Origin: Deltaproteobacteria bacterium
GTDB taxonomy: Bacteria; Bdellovibrionota; JACOXK01; 2-02-FULL-40-11
Assembly (NCBI GenBank): GCA_023248265.1
Contig: JAHFEZ010000005.1
Coordinates: 1 to 38,920, forward strand
DNA length: 38,920 bases
Direction: 5' to 3'
The translations under genes and the position numbers were made by a program. A model generated the notes under the pieces. It searched no databases and had not been told where the DNA came from. It saw nothing but the letters and a program-made list of their open reading frames with translations. Positions 1 to 9,600 of this stretch are shown piece after piece; the first letter of the stretch is position 1; each line of letters starts with the position of its first letter.

Positions 1-361
1 AAAATGCATAGGCATATTTTGGGTCATTTTGAACAGCTTTTTTAAAATACTGAAGCGCTTGATCTTCATGCTCTTGATAGAGATAACAAATCCCTAAGTT
101 TAACGCAGTTGTTGCACTTTTAGGATTTAACTGAAGTGCTTTTTTATAGGCCAAAATCGCCTGCTCACTTTCTCCCAATTTTCGGTGAACAAGCCCTAAT
201 TCATTATATGCTTGGGCATATTTGGCATACGTATTGAGAGCCACTCGCAACGCATTGAGGGCCTTATTAAATCTGCCCGCTTGGCGATATTTTTGAGCCA
301 GCGTCAAATAATCTTGAGCAATTTGCTTTTGTATGGGGCTGGTTTTTGCCTTAACCTTCAT
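1..361 (-). CDS. TPR-repeat protein, N-terminal part (continues beyond window start)
   Basis: Reverse-strand translation from ATG at 361: MKVKAKTSPIQKQIAQDYLTLAQKYRQAGRFNKALNALRVALNTYAKYAQAYNELGLVHRKLGESEQAILAYKKALQLNPKSATTALNLGICYLY..., with TPR-like periodicity; open to the window edge. Confidence 0.8.
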   Translation of the reverse strand, partial: MKVKAKTSPIQKQIAQDYLTLAQKYRQAGRFNKALNALRVALNTYAKYAQAYNELGLVHRKLGESEQAILAYKKALQLNPKSATTALNLGICYLYQEHEDQALQYFKKAVQNDPKYAYAF

Positions 362-385
362 CGTATATTCAGATCGGCCAAATGT

Positions 386-1276
386 TTAAAAAACTTGAGT
401 AAAATTTTTGAGTTTTTCAACGTAAGAAAGCCCTCCAGTATCATACACATTTCCATGATGGGCCCCCGAAATCGCATAAAATTCTTTGGGGACAGGGGCG
501 GCCTCAAAAAGATTTTGACCCAACCGGAAGGGAACCGTTTCATCTTCTGTACCATGAATAATAAGTTTGGGCATAGAAATAGATTTTATTTTTTCTAAAG
601 ATGCAAATTTACTTTTGACAAAAAGCCCCACGGGCAAATAAGGATAAAAAATCTTTGCCATATCCAATGCTGAAGTAAAAGTACTTTCCAAAATTAAGGC
701 TGATGCGAGCCGCTTGGAAGCCAAATCAACGGCGATCGCACCCCCTAAAGATTGTCCAAAGATAACAATATTTTTTTCTGAAATATGTTTTGTTTGCGTT
801 AAGTAACCGTAGGCCGCCTGAGCATCTTGATAAAGGCCTTCTTCGGAGGGGCGACCCTTGCTCTTTCCAAAGCCCCGATAATCTATAATAAAAACATTGA
901 GGTGCACTTTTTGGACAAATATCGAAATAAGCTCTAAATTATTGCTCACGTTTCCACTGTTGCCGTGAAAAAAAAGAAGTGTTTTTTGAGGATGCCTAGC
1001 TCCCCCAACTCCAACGACCGGAAAAAACCATCCATTTAATTTTATGTGGTCTTTTGTTTCAAAAAACACATTTTCAAACTTAAGATGATAGTGATCGGGC
1101 ATTTGCAAAATTTCTGCCTTGGGATGAAAAATAATATTTCCTTCATCAAGGCTTACTTTAAATGCATAGCCAAAATAACCCCCAAAACTCAAAAAGATGA
1201 GAAAAAGCAAAAGAATAGCAATTCTTTTTCTTTGCATAGCACCATCAACATACTCCTTTAAAGTTTTAGACCTCAA
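386..1276 (-). CDS. Alpha/beta hydrolase (BEM46-like), membrane anchored
   Basis: ORF 296 aa; N-terminal TM segment, LLFFHGNSGNVSNN, nucleophile elbow IFGQSLGGAIA, IIHGTEDETVPF, GAHHGN; start could be the internal MQRKRI. Confidence 0.8.
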   Translation of the reverse strand: MRSKTLKEYVDGAMQRKRIAILLLFLIFLSFGGYFGYAFKVSLDEGNIIFHPKAEILQMPDHYHLKFENVFFETKDHIKLNGWFFPVVGVGGARHPQKTLLFFHGNSGNVSNNLELISIFVQKVHLNVFIIDYRGFGKSKGRPSEEGLYQDAQAAYGYLTQTKHISEKNIVIFGQSLGGAIAVDLASKRLASALILESTFTSALDMAKIFYPYLPVGLFVKSKFASLEKIKSISMPKLIIHGTEDETVPFRLGQNLFEAAPVPKEFYAISGAHHGNVYDTGGLSYVEKLKNFTQVF

Positions 1277-1328
1277 GAAAATTTATAACCGCCCGATAAG
1301 CTTATGAAAACCAAACAAGGAGATAACC

Positions 1329-3179
1329 ATGAAAAACCCACGGCCCCAATCCATGATGATTTTAGCAATGACCCTTATATTTATTTCAACCAGCCTTCAT
1401 GCAGGATGGAACACGCTTAGACAGATCCAAATTCAAGGTAACAAAACGACGGTTCCAGAAGTCACGGGAAAGCCCCTACATACTGCAAAGGAAATTCTAA
1501 AAAGATCTGGGTTGCCATTTGAGGTTATCAATGAAGGACGCACTTTAAGCTCTGAAGAAAATGAACTCGTTACAAAACAAGAACCGAAAGCCAATAACCC
1601 CGTAACACAAGACACAAAAGTTAAATTATGGCTTAGTAAAGAAGCTGGTCAAGATGTTCAAGCAAAAAAATCGATCCCCAGTACCCTAATTAAAGTTCTT
1701 GAAAGCTCGCCCCAACACATCGCACTCTCGGGTCCCGATAGAGTGCGCCATGGTACTCTTTTTCAACTACAATGGACTCCTATCCGACAGATTCAGGAAT
1801 ATGAGCTCCACATGAGCCGTGACCGCAACTTTGCATACTTTGAAACTCAAAGGGTTATTGAAGCTAGAAGGGCCTTTCTTCAAAGTGCCAGCGAGGATGA
1901 TTCACATGTATACTTTCGCGTTCGTGCTATTTTTACAGATGGTAATCCCGGCATGTGGTCAAATATTAAAGATGTAACCATTACCGCCATGGAAGCCCCT
2001 CAACTTTCAATCAATAGAACTTCGGTTAATTCGGACCAACTTTACACGATGAATTGGTCCGTAGTTCAGGGGGCCACCTATTATTATGTGCAACGCTCAC
2101 CTCAGCCTTCTTTCCCTCGAGACCAAACTTTTTCATATCAAGTTGTCCCCAACTCTGATCAGCAGCATCATGAAGTCCATCAGAGAACTATCTATTATTA
2201 CCGAGTACAAGCAAGGCAAGACCTGAATAAGGGACGATGGTCTAATGCTGTTTCTGTGGCCATCGAACCCGGACGCAGCGCTACATCAGAAACACTGGCA
2301 GCTCCACGGCTTTCCACTTCAGCAACCAGTGTGTATGGCGGGAACGCTTTTCAATTAAGCTGGAGTAATATCCCAGGCGCTGTCCAATACGATTTTCAAA
2401 GCGCGGATAACCTTGAATTTAGACAGGGAGCCCTTTCTTCTCTTCAGTCCACCCAAACAACCTCTCGCATCAATATCAGAAATTTCCAAGACAGAGGAGT
2501 AACCTATTACCATCATGTACGCGCCCGCAATGAACAGGGCCCAGGCGCCTGGTCAAATATAGTGAGTGTCTCCATAAACCCTCTGCCAGCACCCCTGCTT
2601 ACGGTCAATTCCAATCAAGCTCAATCCGATCAAACTTACACGATTTCATGGTCACAAATTGAGCAGGCACGCGAATATATTGTGGAAGAATCTACGGCTC
2701 CTACCTTCTCAAGCGCAAACGTACGGTTGTATACTGTATCCAGCACAACATTGCCAGCTCACAACACCGTTTCTCAAAACATGCTCTACTACTACCGCGT
2801 TCGCGGGGACAATAGCCAAAGTGGTGGACGCTTTTCAAATATTGTAACCGTGGCAGTAAGTCCCTCACGAGGTACGGCTTCTACTCTTCCTGCTCCCACT
2901 CTTTCAGTTAATCCAACTCGGGTAATATCAAATGAAGCATTTGAACTGGGGTGGAATCGCATCACAGAGGCTCGAAACTATGATGTAGAAGAAAGTAGTG
3001 ACTCTACCTTCTCAAGGCCCAGCACTTTTGAAACAGAATTGCTACGATCAAGCATGCGAATTAATCTTAGCATTTCAAGACAAAGTACCACACACTACTA
3101 TCGTGTACGCGCCCGCAATGATCATGGCTCAGGTCCTTGGTCAAATATCATTCAAGTATTTATAGAATACCGAGAGTAA
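1329..3179 (+). CDS. Secreted protein with one PASTA-like domain and about five FN3-like repeats
   Basis: Signal peptide MKNPRPQSMMILAMTLIFISTSLHA; PASTA-like VPEVTGKPLHTAKEILKRSGLPFEVINEG...VKLWLSK; repeated YYYRVRARN..G.WSNIVSVSI units; SD aaggag upstream. Confidence 0.75.
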   Translation: MKNPRPQSMMILAMTLIFISTSLHAGWNTLRQIQIQGNKTTVPEVTGKPLHTAKEILKRSGLPFEVINEGRTLSSEENELVTKQEPKANNPVTQDTKVKLWLSKEAGQDVQAKKSIPSTLIKVLESSPQHIALSGPDRVRHGTLFQLQWTPIRQIQEYELHMSRDRNFAYFETQRVIEARRAFLQSASEDDSHVYFRVRAIFTDGNPGMWSNIKDVTITAMEAPQLSINRTSVNSDQLYTMNWSVVQGATYYYVQRSPQPSFPRDQTFSYQVVPNSDQQHHEVHQRTIYYYRVQARQDLNKGRWSNAVSVAIEPGRSATSETLAAPRLSTSATSVYGGNAFQLSWSNIPGAVQYDFQSADNLEFRQGALSSLQSTQTTSRINIRNFQDRGVTYYHHVRARNEQGPGAWSNIVSVSINPLPAPLLTVNSNQAQSDQTYTISWSQIEQAREYIVEESTAPTFSSANVRLYTVSSTTLPAHNTVSQNMLYYYRVRGDNSQSGGRFSNIVTVAVSPSRGTASTLPAPTLSVNPTRVISNEAFELGWNRITEARNYDVEESSDSTFSRPSTFETELLRSSMRINLSISRQSTTHYYRVRARNDHGSGPWSNIIQVFIEYRE

Positions 3180-3189
3180 GATTTCATTT

Positions 3190-3204
3190 TGGCACAAAAA
3201 TTGC
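3190..3204 (+). promoter_or_regulatory. Candidate sigma-54 (-24/-12) promoter for ssb
   Basis: TGGCACAAAAATTGC: GG-N10-GC spacing; TGGCAC-N5-TTGC matches the RpoN consensus; 67 nt between the element and the ssb ATG. Confidence 0.5.
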
Positions 3205-3219
3205 TTACTTGACAGTGGG

Positions 3220-3241
3220 TTGAAGCTATGTTTGGCTTCAA
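3220..3241 (+). promoter_or_regulatory. Inverted repeat/hairpin in ssb leader
   Basis: ttgaagc-tatgtttg-gcttcaa: perfect 7-bp arms with 8-nt loop. Confidence 0.5.
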
Positions 3242-3271
3242 AACATTAACTTTTAATCTAAAGGAGGGCGT

Positions 3272-3718
3272 ATGGCCGGAGTCAACAAAGTAATTTTAGT
3301 GGGGCGCTTAGGCGCGGATCCAGAAATGAAATACACCAATTCAGGAACAGGTGTATGTCGTTTTAATTTAGCCACATCTGAAAACTGGACAGGCAAAGAT
3401 GGACAAAAACAAGAACGCACTGAATGGCATAGAATTATTGCTTGGACAAAACTAGGAGAGCTTTGCAACCAATATCTTAAAAAGGGCCGCCAAGCTTATG
3501 TAGAAGGGCGCCTCCAGACCCGCTCCTGGGATGATAAAAACGGGGTTAAGCGCTATACCACAGAAGTTGTAGCCGCCACCATCCAGTTTTTGGGGTCCGG
3601 AGGAGAACGTTCTGCCACCTCACCCTCTGAAGCTTCTTCTTTCCAACAAGACTCCACGTTCGTTGAAGAGCCCTTGTCCCCCGCTGAGCCTGCAGGAGAT
3701 GAAGATATTCCTTTTTAA
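3272..3718 (+). CDS. ssb: Single-stranded DNA-binding protein
   Basis: [37 protein letters not shown]..., acidic C-terminal tip EDIPF. Confidence 0.97.
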   Translation: MAGVNKVILVGRLGADPEMKYTNSGTGVCRFNLATSENWTGKDGQKQERTEWHRIIAWTKLGELCNQYLKKGRQAYVEGRLQTRSWDDKNGVKRYTTEVVAATIQFLGSGGERSATSPSEASSFQQDSTFVEEPLSPAEPAGDEDIPF

Positions 3719-3732
3719 ATTTCCTCATCCAT

Positions 3733-3741
3733 TGCTATAAT
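3733..3741 (+). promoter_or_regulatory. Extended -10 promoter element (TGCTATAAT)
   Basis: TGn-TATAAT exact match, 8 nt before the ATG of the following TPR gene. Confidence 0.5.
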
Positions 3742-3749
3742 AAAACGCG

Positions 3750-4241
3750 ATGGGAAACTCTTCGGAAAACCAGAAAAAGAAAAAGCTCGAGTTGCTCGAC
3801 TATTATCTAAAAATGCACAAAAAATATCCCCTTTCAAAATATTTTGTGCCACTGGCAGAAACATATCGTTCTTTAGATCTTTTAGATGAAGCCTTAGATA
3901 TTCTTCAAGAGGGCCTCAAATGGCATCCCAATTATTTTATTGGGCGCGCCTTATTGGCGCATGTGTACTCTCAAATGGGACGAACTTCTGAAGCTGCTTT
4001 TGAAGCAGAGCGCGTACTCCAAAGTGATCCCAAAAATCTTTTGGCTCAAAATATTTTTTCAAGACTTTCACAAGCCCACACCGAAGCTTCTTCTTCCCAA
4101 AAAAGCCGTATCCAAGATTTTCAAATCCACTCTTTAGCTCCTGTTCATAGCTCCCTTGCCCAAAAATTTTCTAAACCCAAAAAAGTAATTTTCTTAGAAC
4201 ATCTTCTTAAAAAAATACAAACTCGAGTTCGGCTTTCATGA
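3750..4241 (+). CDS. TPR-repeat protein
   Basis: 163 aa; YFVPLAETYRSLDLLDEALDILQEGLKWHPNYFIGRALLAHVYSQMGRTSEAAFEAERVLQSDPKN. Confidence 0.8.
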   Translation: MGNSSENQKKKKLELLDYYLKMHKKYPLSKYFVPLAETYRSLDLLDEALDILQEGLKWHPNYFIGRALLAHVYSQMGRTSEAAFEAERVLQSDPKNLLAQNIFSRLSQAHTEASSSQKSRIQDFQIHSLAPVHSSLAQKFSKPKKVIFLEHLLKKIQTRVRLS

Positions 4242-4726
4242 AAACAAAAAAAATTCTTGTCCTTCACGGCCCTAATTTAAATTTGCTAGGCAAGCGCGAA
4301 CTTTCTTTATATGGCTCCTTTTCTCTTAAAAAAATCAATGCTCATCTTAAAAAGATTGCGCGCGCACAAAAATATACTCTTTTTTCCTACCAATCCAATG
4401 TCGAGGGAACCCTGGTCACCAAAATCCAAAAATGGGCATCCAAAGTGGATGGCATTCTTATTAATCCTGCGGCTTATACACATACCAGCATTGCCATTCG
4501 GGATGTATTGGTCGCGGTTGGAATTCCAACCGTAGAGGTTCACTTATCTAATATTTATAAAAGAGAACCTTTTCGAAAGCAGTCTTTGATTTCTGATGTG
4601 GTGGATGGACAAGTGGTAGGCTTTGGTCCCAAAAGTTATGAACTCGGATTACATGCTCTCATTCAAACAATAGAGGGGCCCAGAAAAGGGCCCAAAGAAA
4701 GGCCCAAAGAAAGGCTAAAGACATGA
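4238..4726 (+). CDS. aroQ: 3-dehydroquinate dehydratase, type II
   Basis: KILVLHGPNLNLLGKREL, ILINPAAYTHTSIAIRDVL, VEVHLSNIYKREPFRKQSLISDVVDGQVVGFG. Confidence 0.95.
   Translation: MKTKKILVLHGPNLNLLGKRELSLYGSFSLKKINAHLKKIARAQKYTLFSYQSNVEGTLVTKIQKWASKVDGILINPAAYTHTSIAIRDVLVAVGIPTVEVHLSNIYKREPFRKQSLISDVVDGQVVGFGPKSYELGLHALIQTIEGPRKGPKERPKERLKT
4691..4714 (+). repeat. 12-bp tandem repeat (cccaaagaaagg x2) in aroQ 3' end
   Basis: Direct reading: gggcccaaagaaaggcccaaagaaaggct. Confidence 0.8.
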
Positions 4727-5796
4727 AAAATTCAAATTCCATCATTCAAAACTACTTTCAAAAATATAACATCCAGGCCCTTTTGGTTTCTAATCTTCAA
4801 AATGTTCATTACCTATCCCATTTTACAGGATCCACCGCAACGCTGCTTGTTACGGACCGCGGATCTTTTTTCTTTTCTGATTTTCGTTATATGACGCAGG
4901 CCAAAGCACAAGTCAAAGGATTTACAATTATTGAGGTCGCCAGAGATTCTACCCATTCTATTGCCCAACAACTTCAAAAGTTCGGGTTAACGCGTTTAGG
5001 ATTCGAAGCCGGGGCCTTAACTTTTTCACAATATCTAATTTATCAAAAAGGGCTTTCAGGTGTAGAACTAGTCCCCATTGTTGAAGATCCCGCTTACATT
5101 CGAATGGTAAAAACCTCAGAAGAAATAAAAAATATTCAAAAGGCCATTCATGTCAACAAGCTTGCCTTTGAAAAAATTCTTCCTCGGATCAAGCCCGGGC
5201 TACGCGAAGAAGAAATTGCCAAAATGCTTGAGTTTGAAATTCGAAATTCCGGTGGAGAAAAGCTTTCTTTTGATACCATTATCGCCTCAGGCCCTCGAGG
5301 TGCGCTGCCCCATGGCCGGGCTTCTTCAAAAAAGGTTAAATGCGGAGAGCTTATTACCATCGATTTTGGAAACGTGGTTAATAACTACTGCTCAGATGAA
5401 ACTTGTACGGTGGGCCTCGGAAAACTTTCTTCAAAACAAAAAGAAATTTATACCATTGTCAAAGATGCCCACGACTTTGCTGTTGAAAAAATTAGACCTG
5501 GAAAAATGGGCAAAGAAATAGACAAGGTTGCGCGAGAGTATATTGATAAAAAAGGCTATGGAAAATATTTTGGACATGGGCTGGGCCATGGTATTGGTAT
5601 CGCTGTTCATGAACGCCCCATGGTAAATACCGCCAGCTCCGATGTGCTGGACGAAAATATGGTGTTTTCTATTGAGCCTGGCATTTATATCCCCAAGTGG
5701 GGGGGGGTAAGAATCGAAGATCTCGTTCTTTGCACGCCCAAGGGCGGAAAAGTTCTTTCTGAAATCGACAAGCGCTTAAGAATCCTTGATGCCTAA
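4723..5796 (+). CDS. pepP: Xaa-Pro aminopeptidase (M24 family)
   Basis: Creatinase-like N domain plus M24 motifs: LITIDFGNVVNNYCSDETCT, GHGLGHGIGIAVHERP, VFSIEPGIYIPKWGGVRIED. Confidence 0.92.
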   Translation: MKNSNSIIQNYFQKYNIQALLVSNLQNVHYLSHFTGSTATLLVTDRGSFFFSDFRYMTQAKAQVKGFTIIEVARDSTHSIAQQLQKFGLTRLGFEAGALTFSQYLIYQKGLSGVELVPIVEDPAYIRMVKTSEEIKNIQKAIHVNKLAFEKILPRIKPGLREEEIAKMLEFEIRNSGGEKLSFDTIIASGPRGALPHGRASSKKVKCGELITIDFGNVVNNYCSDETCTVGLGKLSSKQKEIYTIVKDAHDFAVEKIRPGKMGKEIDKVAREYIDKKGYGKYFGHGLGHGIGIAVHERPMVNTASSDVLDENMVFSIEPGIYIPKWGGVRIEDLVLCTPKGGKVLSEIDKRLRILDA

Positions 5797-5814
5797 TACA
5801 CATGCCTAAAGTCT

Positions 5815-6669
5815 ATGGATGACGAGTACTATCTTCTAAGAGAAATTGCCCTTCTTTTAAAACATAAAAAAAATAGTGAGGCCGCACATCTTTATGAAAA
5901 ACTGGGATACCTTTTTTTTAAAAGAAATTTTCATCAAAAAGCCTTGGCCGCGTACCAAAAAGCCCTTTCTCTTTCTTCTGAGCCTCATATCTATGTAGCC
6001 CTTGCCAATATTTATGAAGACTTAAATCAAAAATTCTTAGCCCAAGAAGCTCTATCCCGTGTGCCCCCAGAACCCTCTCAGGCCCCTCCTGCAGCCCCTC
6101 AGCTTTTAGAAAAACCCGAGGAAAATTCTCTCTCCCCAAAAGATCCACCCAGGGGCTCACCAAGAAACCCTCCAAGAAACTCTAAAGATGAGGTCATTCG
6201 CGCTTTAGAAAAAGACCTAGGAATTGAAATTGAAGCACCCCCCAACGTCCCCCCTTTTCATCTAAAAACCCCCTTGGAGGAACTTTCTCCAGAGTCCCTA
6301 TATGAGCTGGCCATTGGTTATAAAGAAATGGGGTTATTTGAAGAAGCCATCGAATACTTAAAGAGGGCCTTGTCTCTGACTCAAGACGCCACGTTCAGCC
6401 CCATGTGCTCTCATGTTTTGGGATTGTGTTATCTCCAAGCTGAGCGTGCCTTTGAGTGTATCTCTCTTCTAGAAAAAACCCTTCATCAAAACTTAAAACT
6501 TCCCAAAGAACTGCGACTAGAGCTATTATATAGTCTAAGTCAGGCATATGAATTGAGCGGCACAGAGGGGAAGGCTCTTTCTTGTCTGAGACAAATTGAA
6601 AAAGAAGACAAGTTCTATCGCGACATTGCTGATAGAATTAAAAAAATTCGTAGCAAAAATACATTTTAA
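5815..6669 (+). CDS. TPR-repeat protein with proline-rich linker
   Basis: 284 aa; FHQKALAAYQKALSLSSEPHIYVALANIYEDL..., Pro-rich linker, second TPR block FEEAIEYLKRALSLTQDATFSPMCSHVLGLCYLQAE. Confidence 0.8.
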   Translation: MDDEYYLLREIALLLKHKKNSEAAHLYEKLGYLFFKRNFHQKALAAYQKALSLSSEPHIYVALANIYEDLNQKFLAQEALSRVPPEPSQAPPAAPQLLEKPEENSLSPKDPPRGSPRNPPRNSKDEVIRALEKDLGIEIEAPPNVPPFHLKTPLEELSPESLYELAIGYKEMGLFEEAIEYLKRALSLTQDATFSPMCSHVLGLCYLQAERAFECISLLEKTLHQNLKLPKELRLELLYSLSQAYELSGTEGKALSCLRQIEKEDKFYRDIADRIKKIRSKNTF

Positions 6670-6671
6670 AA

Positions 6672-9600
6672 ATGAAAAAATATCATGGTAGCTTCTTAGG
6701 TTGGCTCATTCCTATTGTAATCCTTGTTTTTTCTATCTCTTTTTATTTTACCAAGGGGAACCTCTTAAATTATCTTTTAAAACCCTATCTAGAAACCATT
6801 GCTTCTAAGTACTTAGATTTAAGGGTCTCTATTGAAAAAATAAATTTTTCCCTTTTGAGGGCTTCTTTAACCATTGAGAATATAAAAATGGAGGGACATT
6901 CAAAAACCTTTATCCACATTCCTCATCTCCGAGCCTCGGTTCAAGTTCTACAGCTTTTTGCGGGGCATCTTGCTCTCAATAAAGCCGTCATTGAAAAACC
7001 CATTTTTCACCTACACATGGAGCCTTCACAAAAACAAAAAAGACAAATTCCTTGGGTTCCTATTCTTCGCTTTGAGTTTAACAAGGTCGCTATTCAAGAT
7101 GCAAATCTCTCAATTTCACATCCAGATTATGAAATTCAAAACGCCACGGTTTCTCTCAATATCGCTCCTCACAAAAACACCGAAGCTATGATAGAAGCCC
7201 AAAGTCACAAGGGCACATTTCGTTATAAAAATTCTACCTTCTCTTTGCCTGACGCCTCTGTTACGGTATCTTTTAGCGATAACTCTCTTTACTTTTCCAA
7301 TCTCACTTTGATTCCTCCTAAACTTAAAGATCTTTTAGAGCTTCATGCGGAAGGCTCTTTGCTGTTTACCAAAGACAAAAAACTAGAGTCTGCTAAAATT
7401 TCCATAAATCAAGTCCCTTTTCAGCTCACAACAACTCCTTCTTCTGTTTTGTTGTCCTCAGAAAATGTCGATCTGGCCAAAATTTTTACTCAAAAATATA
7501 AACTTCAAGGCCAGGGCAGCTTCCAGGCAGAATGTTCTTTTGAAAAAAAAGAATCCCTCATAAAAACTTCCTTAACGTTTAAGAACGCTTTTTTTGAAAA
7601 CCTCTTTCTGGGAGACCTTCAAGGAAGCCTGACCGTGGCCCCTTCTTACATTTCAACAGCGTTCTTTTTCAAACATCCCCAAAGAACTTCCCAGGGGAAA
7701 CTCGTTACTTTATTTCAAAACCAGAGGGGATCTGGAAGCCTCGAAGTAAAGCAATTTTCCATTTTGGGAGAAAGTTTTTCACTTTTATCTGTTCCCTTTA
7801 CAGTATCTGAAGACAAAAGCATTCATTTCCCAAAGCTTGTTCTTCAAAAGAAAAATGGCCTTATAGAGGGGGCGGGCCTTGTTGACACGTCTAACTCTGT
7901 TCATTTCTCTTTCCTTTCCAGAGAATTGAAGTTTTCTGAATTCGACACTCTCCCTTTTTTATTAGAAGGGCCTATTAACCTCCATGGCCAGGTGGAGGGA
8001 GACTTATTGAATCCTTCTGGACAAATTTTCATCGAAATGGCTTTTGCTTCTTGGATCCAGGCAACCTTCAAAAATAGACTCTTGGATCTTCGTTCTTCCT
8101 TTCTCAACAATCAAATTACCCAGAAAGGATTGCTAAAACTAACTTCTCCGTACACTTACGAACTTCATGCTCAGTTTTTAAATGCCGACCTTGCGCCTAC
8201 GCTTTCTTTCTTCCAGAAAAAATTTATTGATTTAAAAAGCTCCTTGAGTGGAGCTCTAGATATAGAAGGGCAAGGATCCCCTGCAAAAATACTTTCAGCC
8301 TCTTTAAAATTAGACCGCCTAGATCTCCAAGGCCACGACTTTCATTATTTTAATTCTCAGCCTTTTTGGCTTGAAGCCAAACAAAGCTTCGTTCTTCTTC
8401 ACCCCTTAACCCTTTCGGGAACTGAAACACATCTTGAACTTCAAGGACAAAAAGATAGCAATGGAAAGCTGGCATTTTCTCTTGAGGGTCCTTTCAATTT
8501 TCAGCTTTTGCAACTTCTCTTACCTTTTGTTGAAAAAAGCGGTGGCAGCGCAAAAATATCAACAAAGCTTGAAGGCTTTCTTTCTCACCCAAAACTTTTT
8601 GGTAATTTTCTCCTTCAACATGGCTTTCTTAAAATAAATTCTCTGCCTTTTGCCATTGAAGACATTTCTTCTAATATTGGCTTTAGTCAAAATAAAATTT
8701 CTATTGATAAAATTACTGGACGAATCGGCGATGGTCCCGCTGATGTTCGAGGAGAAATTCTTTTGGGAGACCGCTTGGCTCCCCAATTTAATTTAAGCGC
8801 TCAAATATCCCAAACTCATTTTCCCTATCCTCCTGAACTTAAAAATCTTATTTCTGGAGAACTTACTTTAAAAGGAAATGCACGGCCGTATCAACTCAGT
8901 GGAAAAATTTTCATTCATGAGCTCCTATATAAAGAATCCTCTTTTCTCTTTTCTCAAAAAAATGTTAGCAAAGAAACGTACTTGCCTAAGGTCCCCTCCC
9001 TTGAAGCTCCCCTTCTTCAATTTGATGTTGACGTTGTGGCGCCTAAAAATATTCTTGTTAAAAATAACTTGGCCCAACTAGAAGCCCGCAGTCATCTGCA
9101 TCTGATTGGAACCAATGGAGCTCCCAATTTAGCCGGAGATATTGATGTTATTTCCGGACGTGTCTTTTTTAAAGGAAATGACCTCGAGCTCACGACAGGG
9201 CACATTCGGTTTGATCATCCGTATAGCATCATTCCTCGTTTCTTAATCAAAGCTGAAACGGCCGTTAAGGAATATCAGGTCTCTTTGGCGCTTGAAGGGA
9301 CCCCATCTAAATATACCGTTTTGCTCTCTTCGACCCCTCCACTACCAGAGGCAGATATTGTTTCACTTCTTACGGTAGGCACTACTCGAACAGACATTGA
9401 AAAAGAGGGAGGACAAACGCTTTCTTCTGCAGAACTAGGCTCCTTGCTTTTAGGAGGCTTAGAAGAACATGTTCAATCCGCCGCAAAACAGTCTTTAGGT
9501 GTGCGCCTGGGGCTTTCTCCTTCTTATTCTGATACCAAACACGCAACTGTTCCTCGTCTCTTTTTAGGAAAAAGCATTGGAAAAAAAGTGGACACTACCT

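Noticed and set aside
212-598. 128-aa + strand ORF
   Set aside because: Antisense to the TPR and alpha/beta hydrolase genes, with no recognisable domain; treated as a shadow ORF.
6085-6185. Pro-rich repeats in TPR protein as a separate functional element
   Set aside because: Looks like an ordinary low-complexity linker between two TPR blocks.
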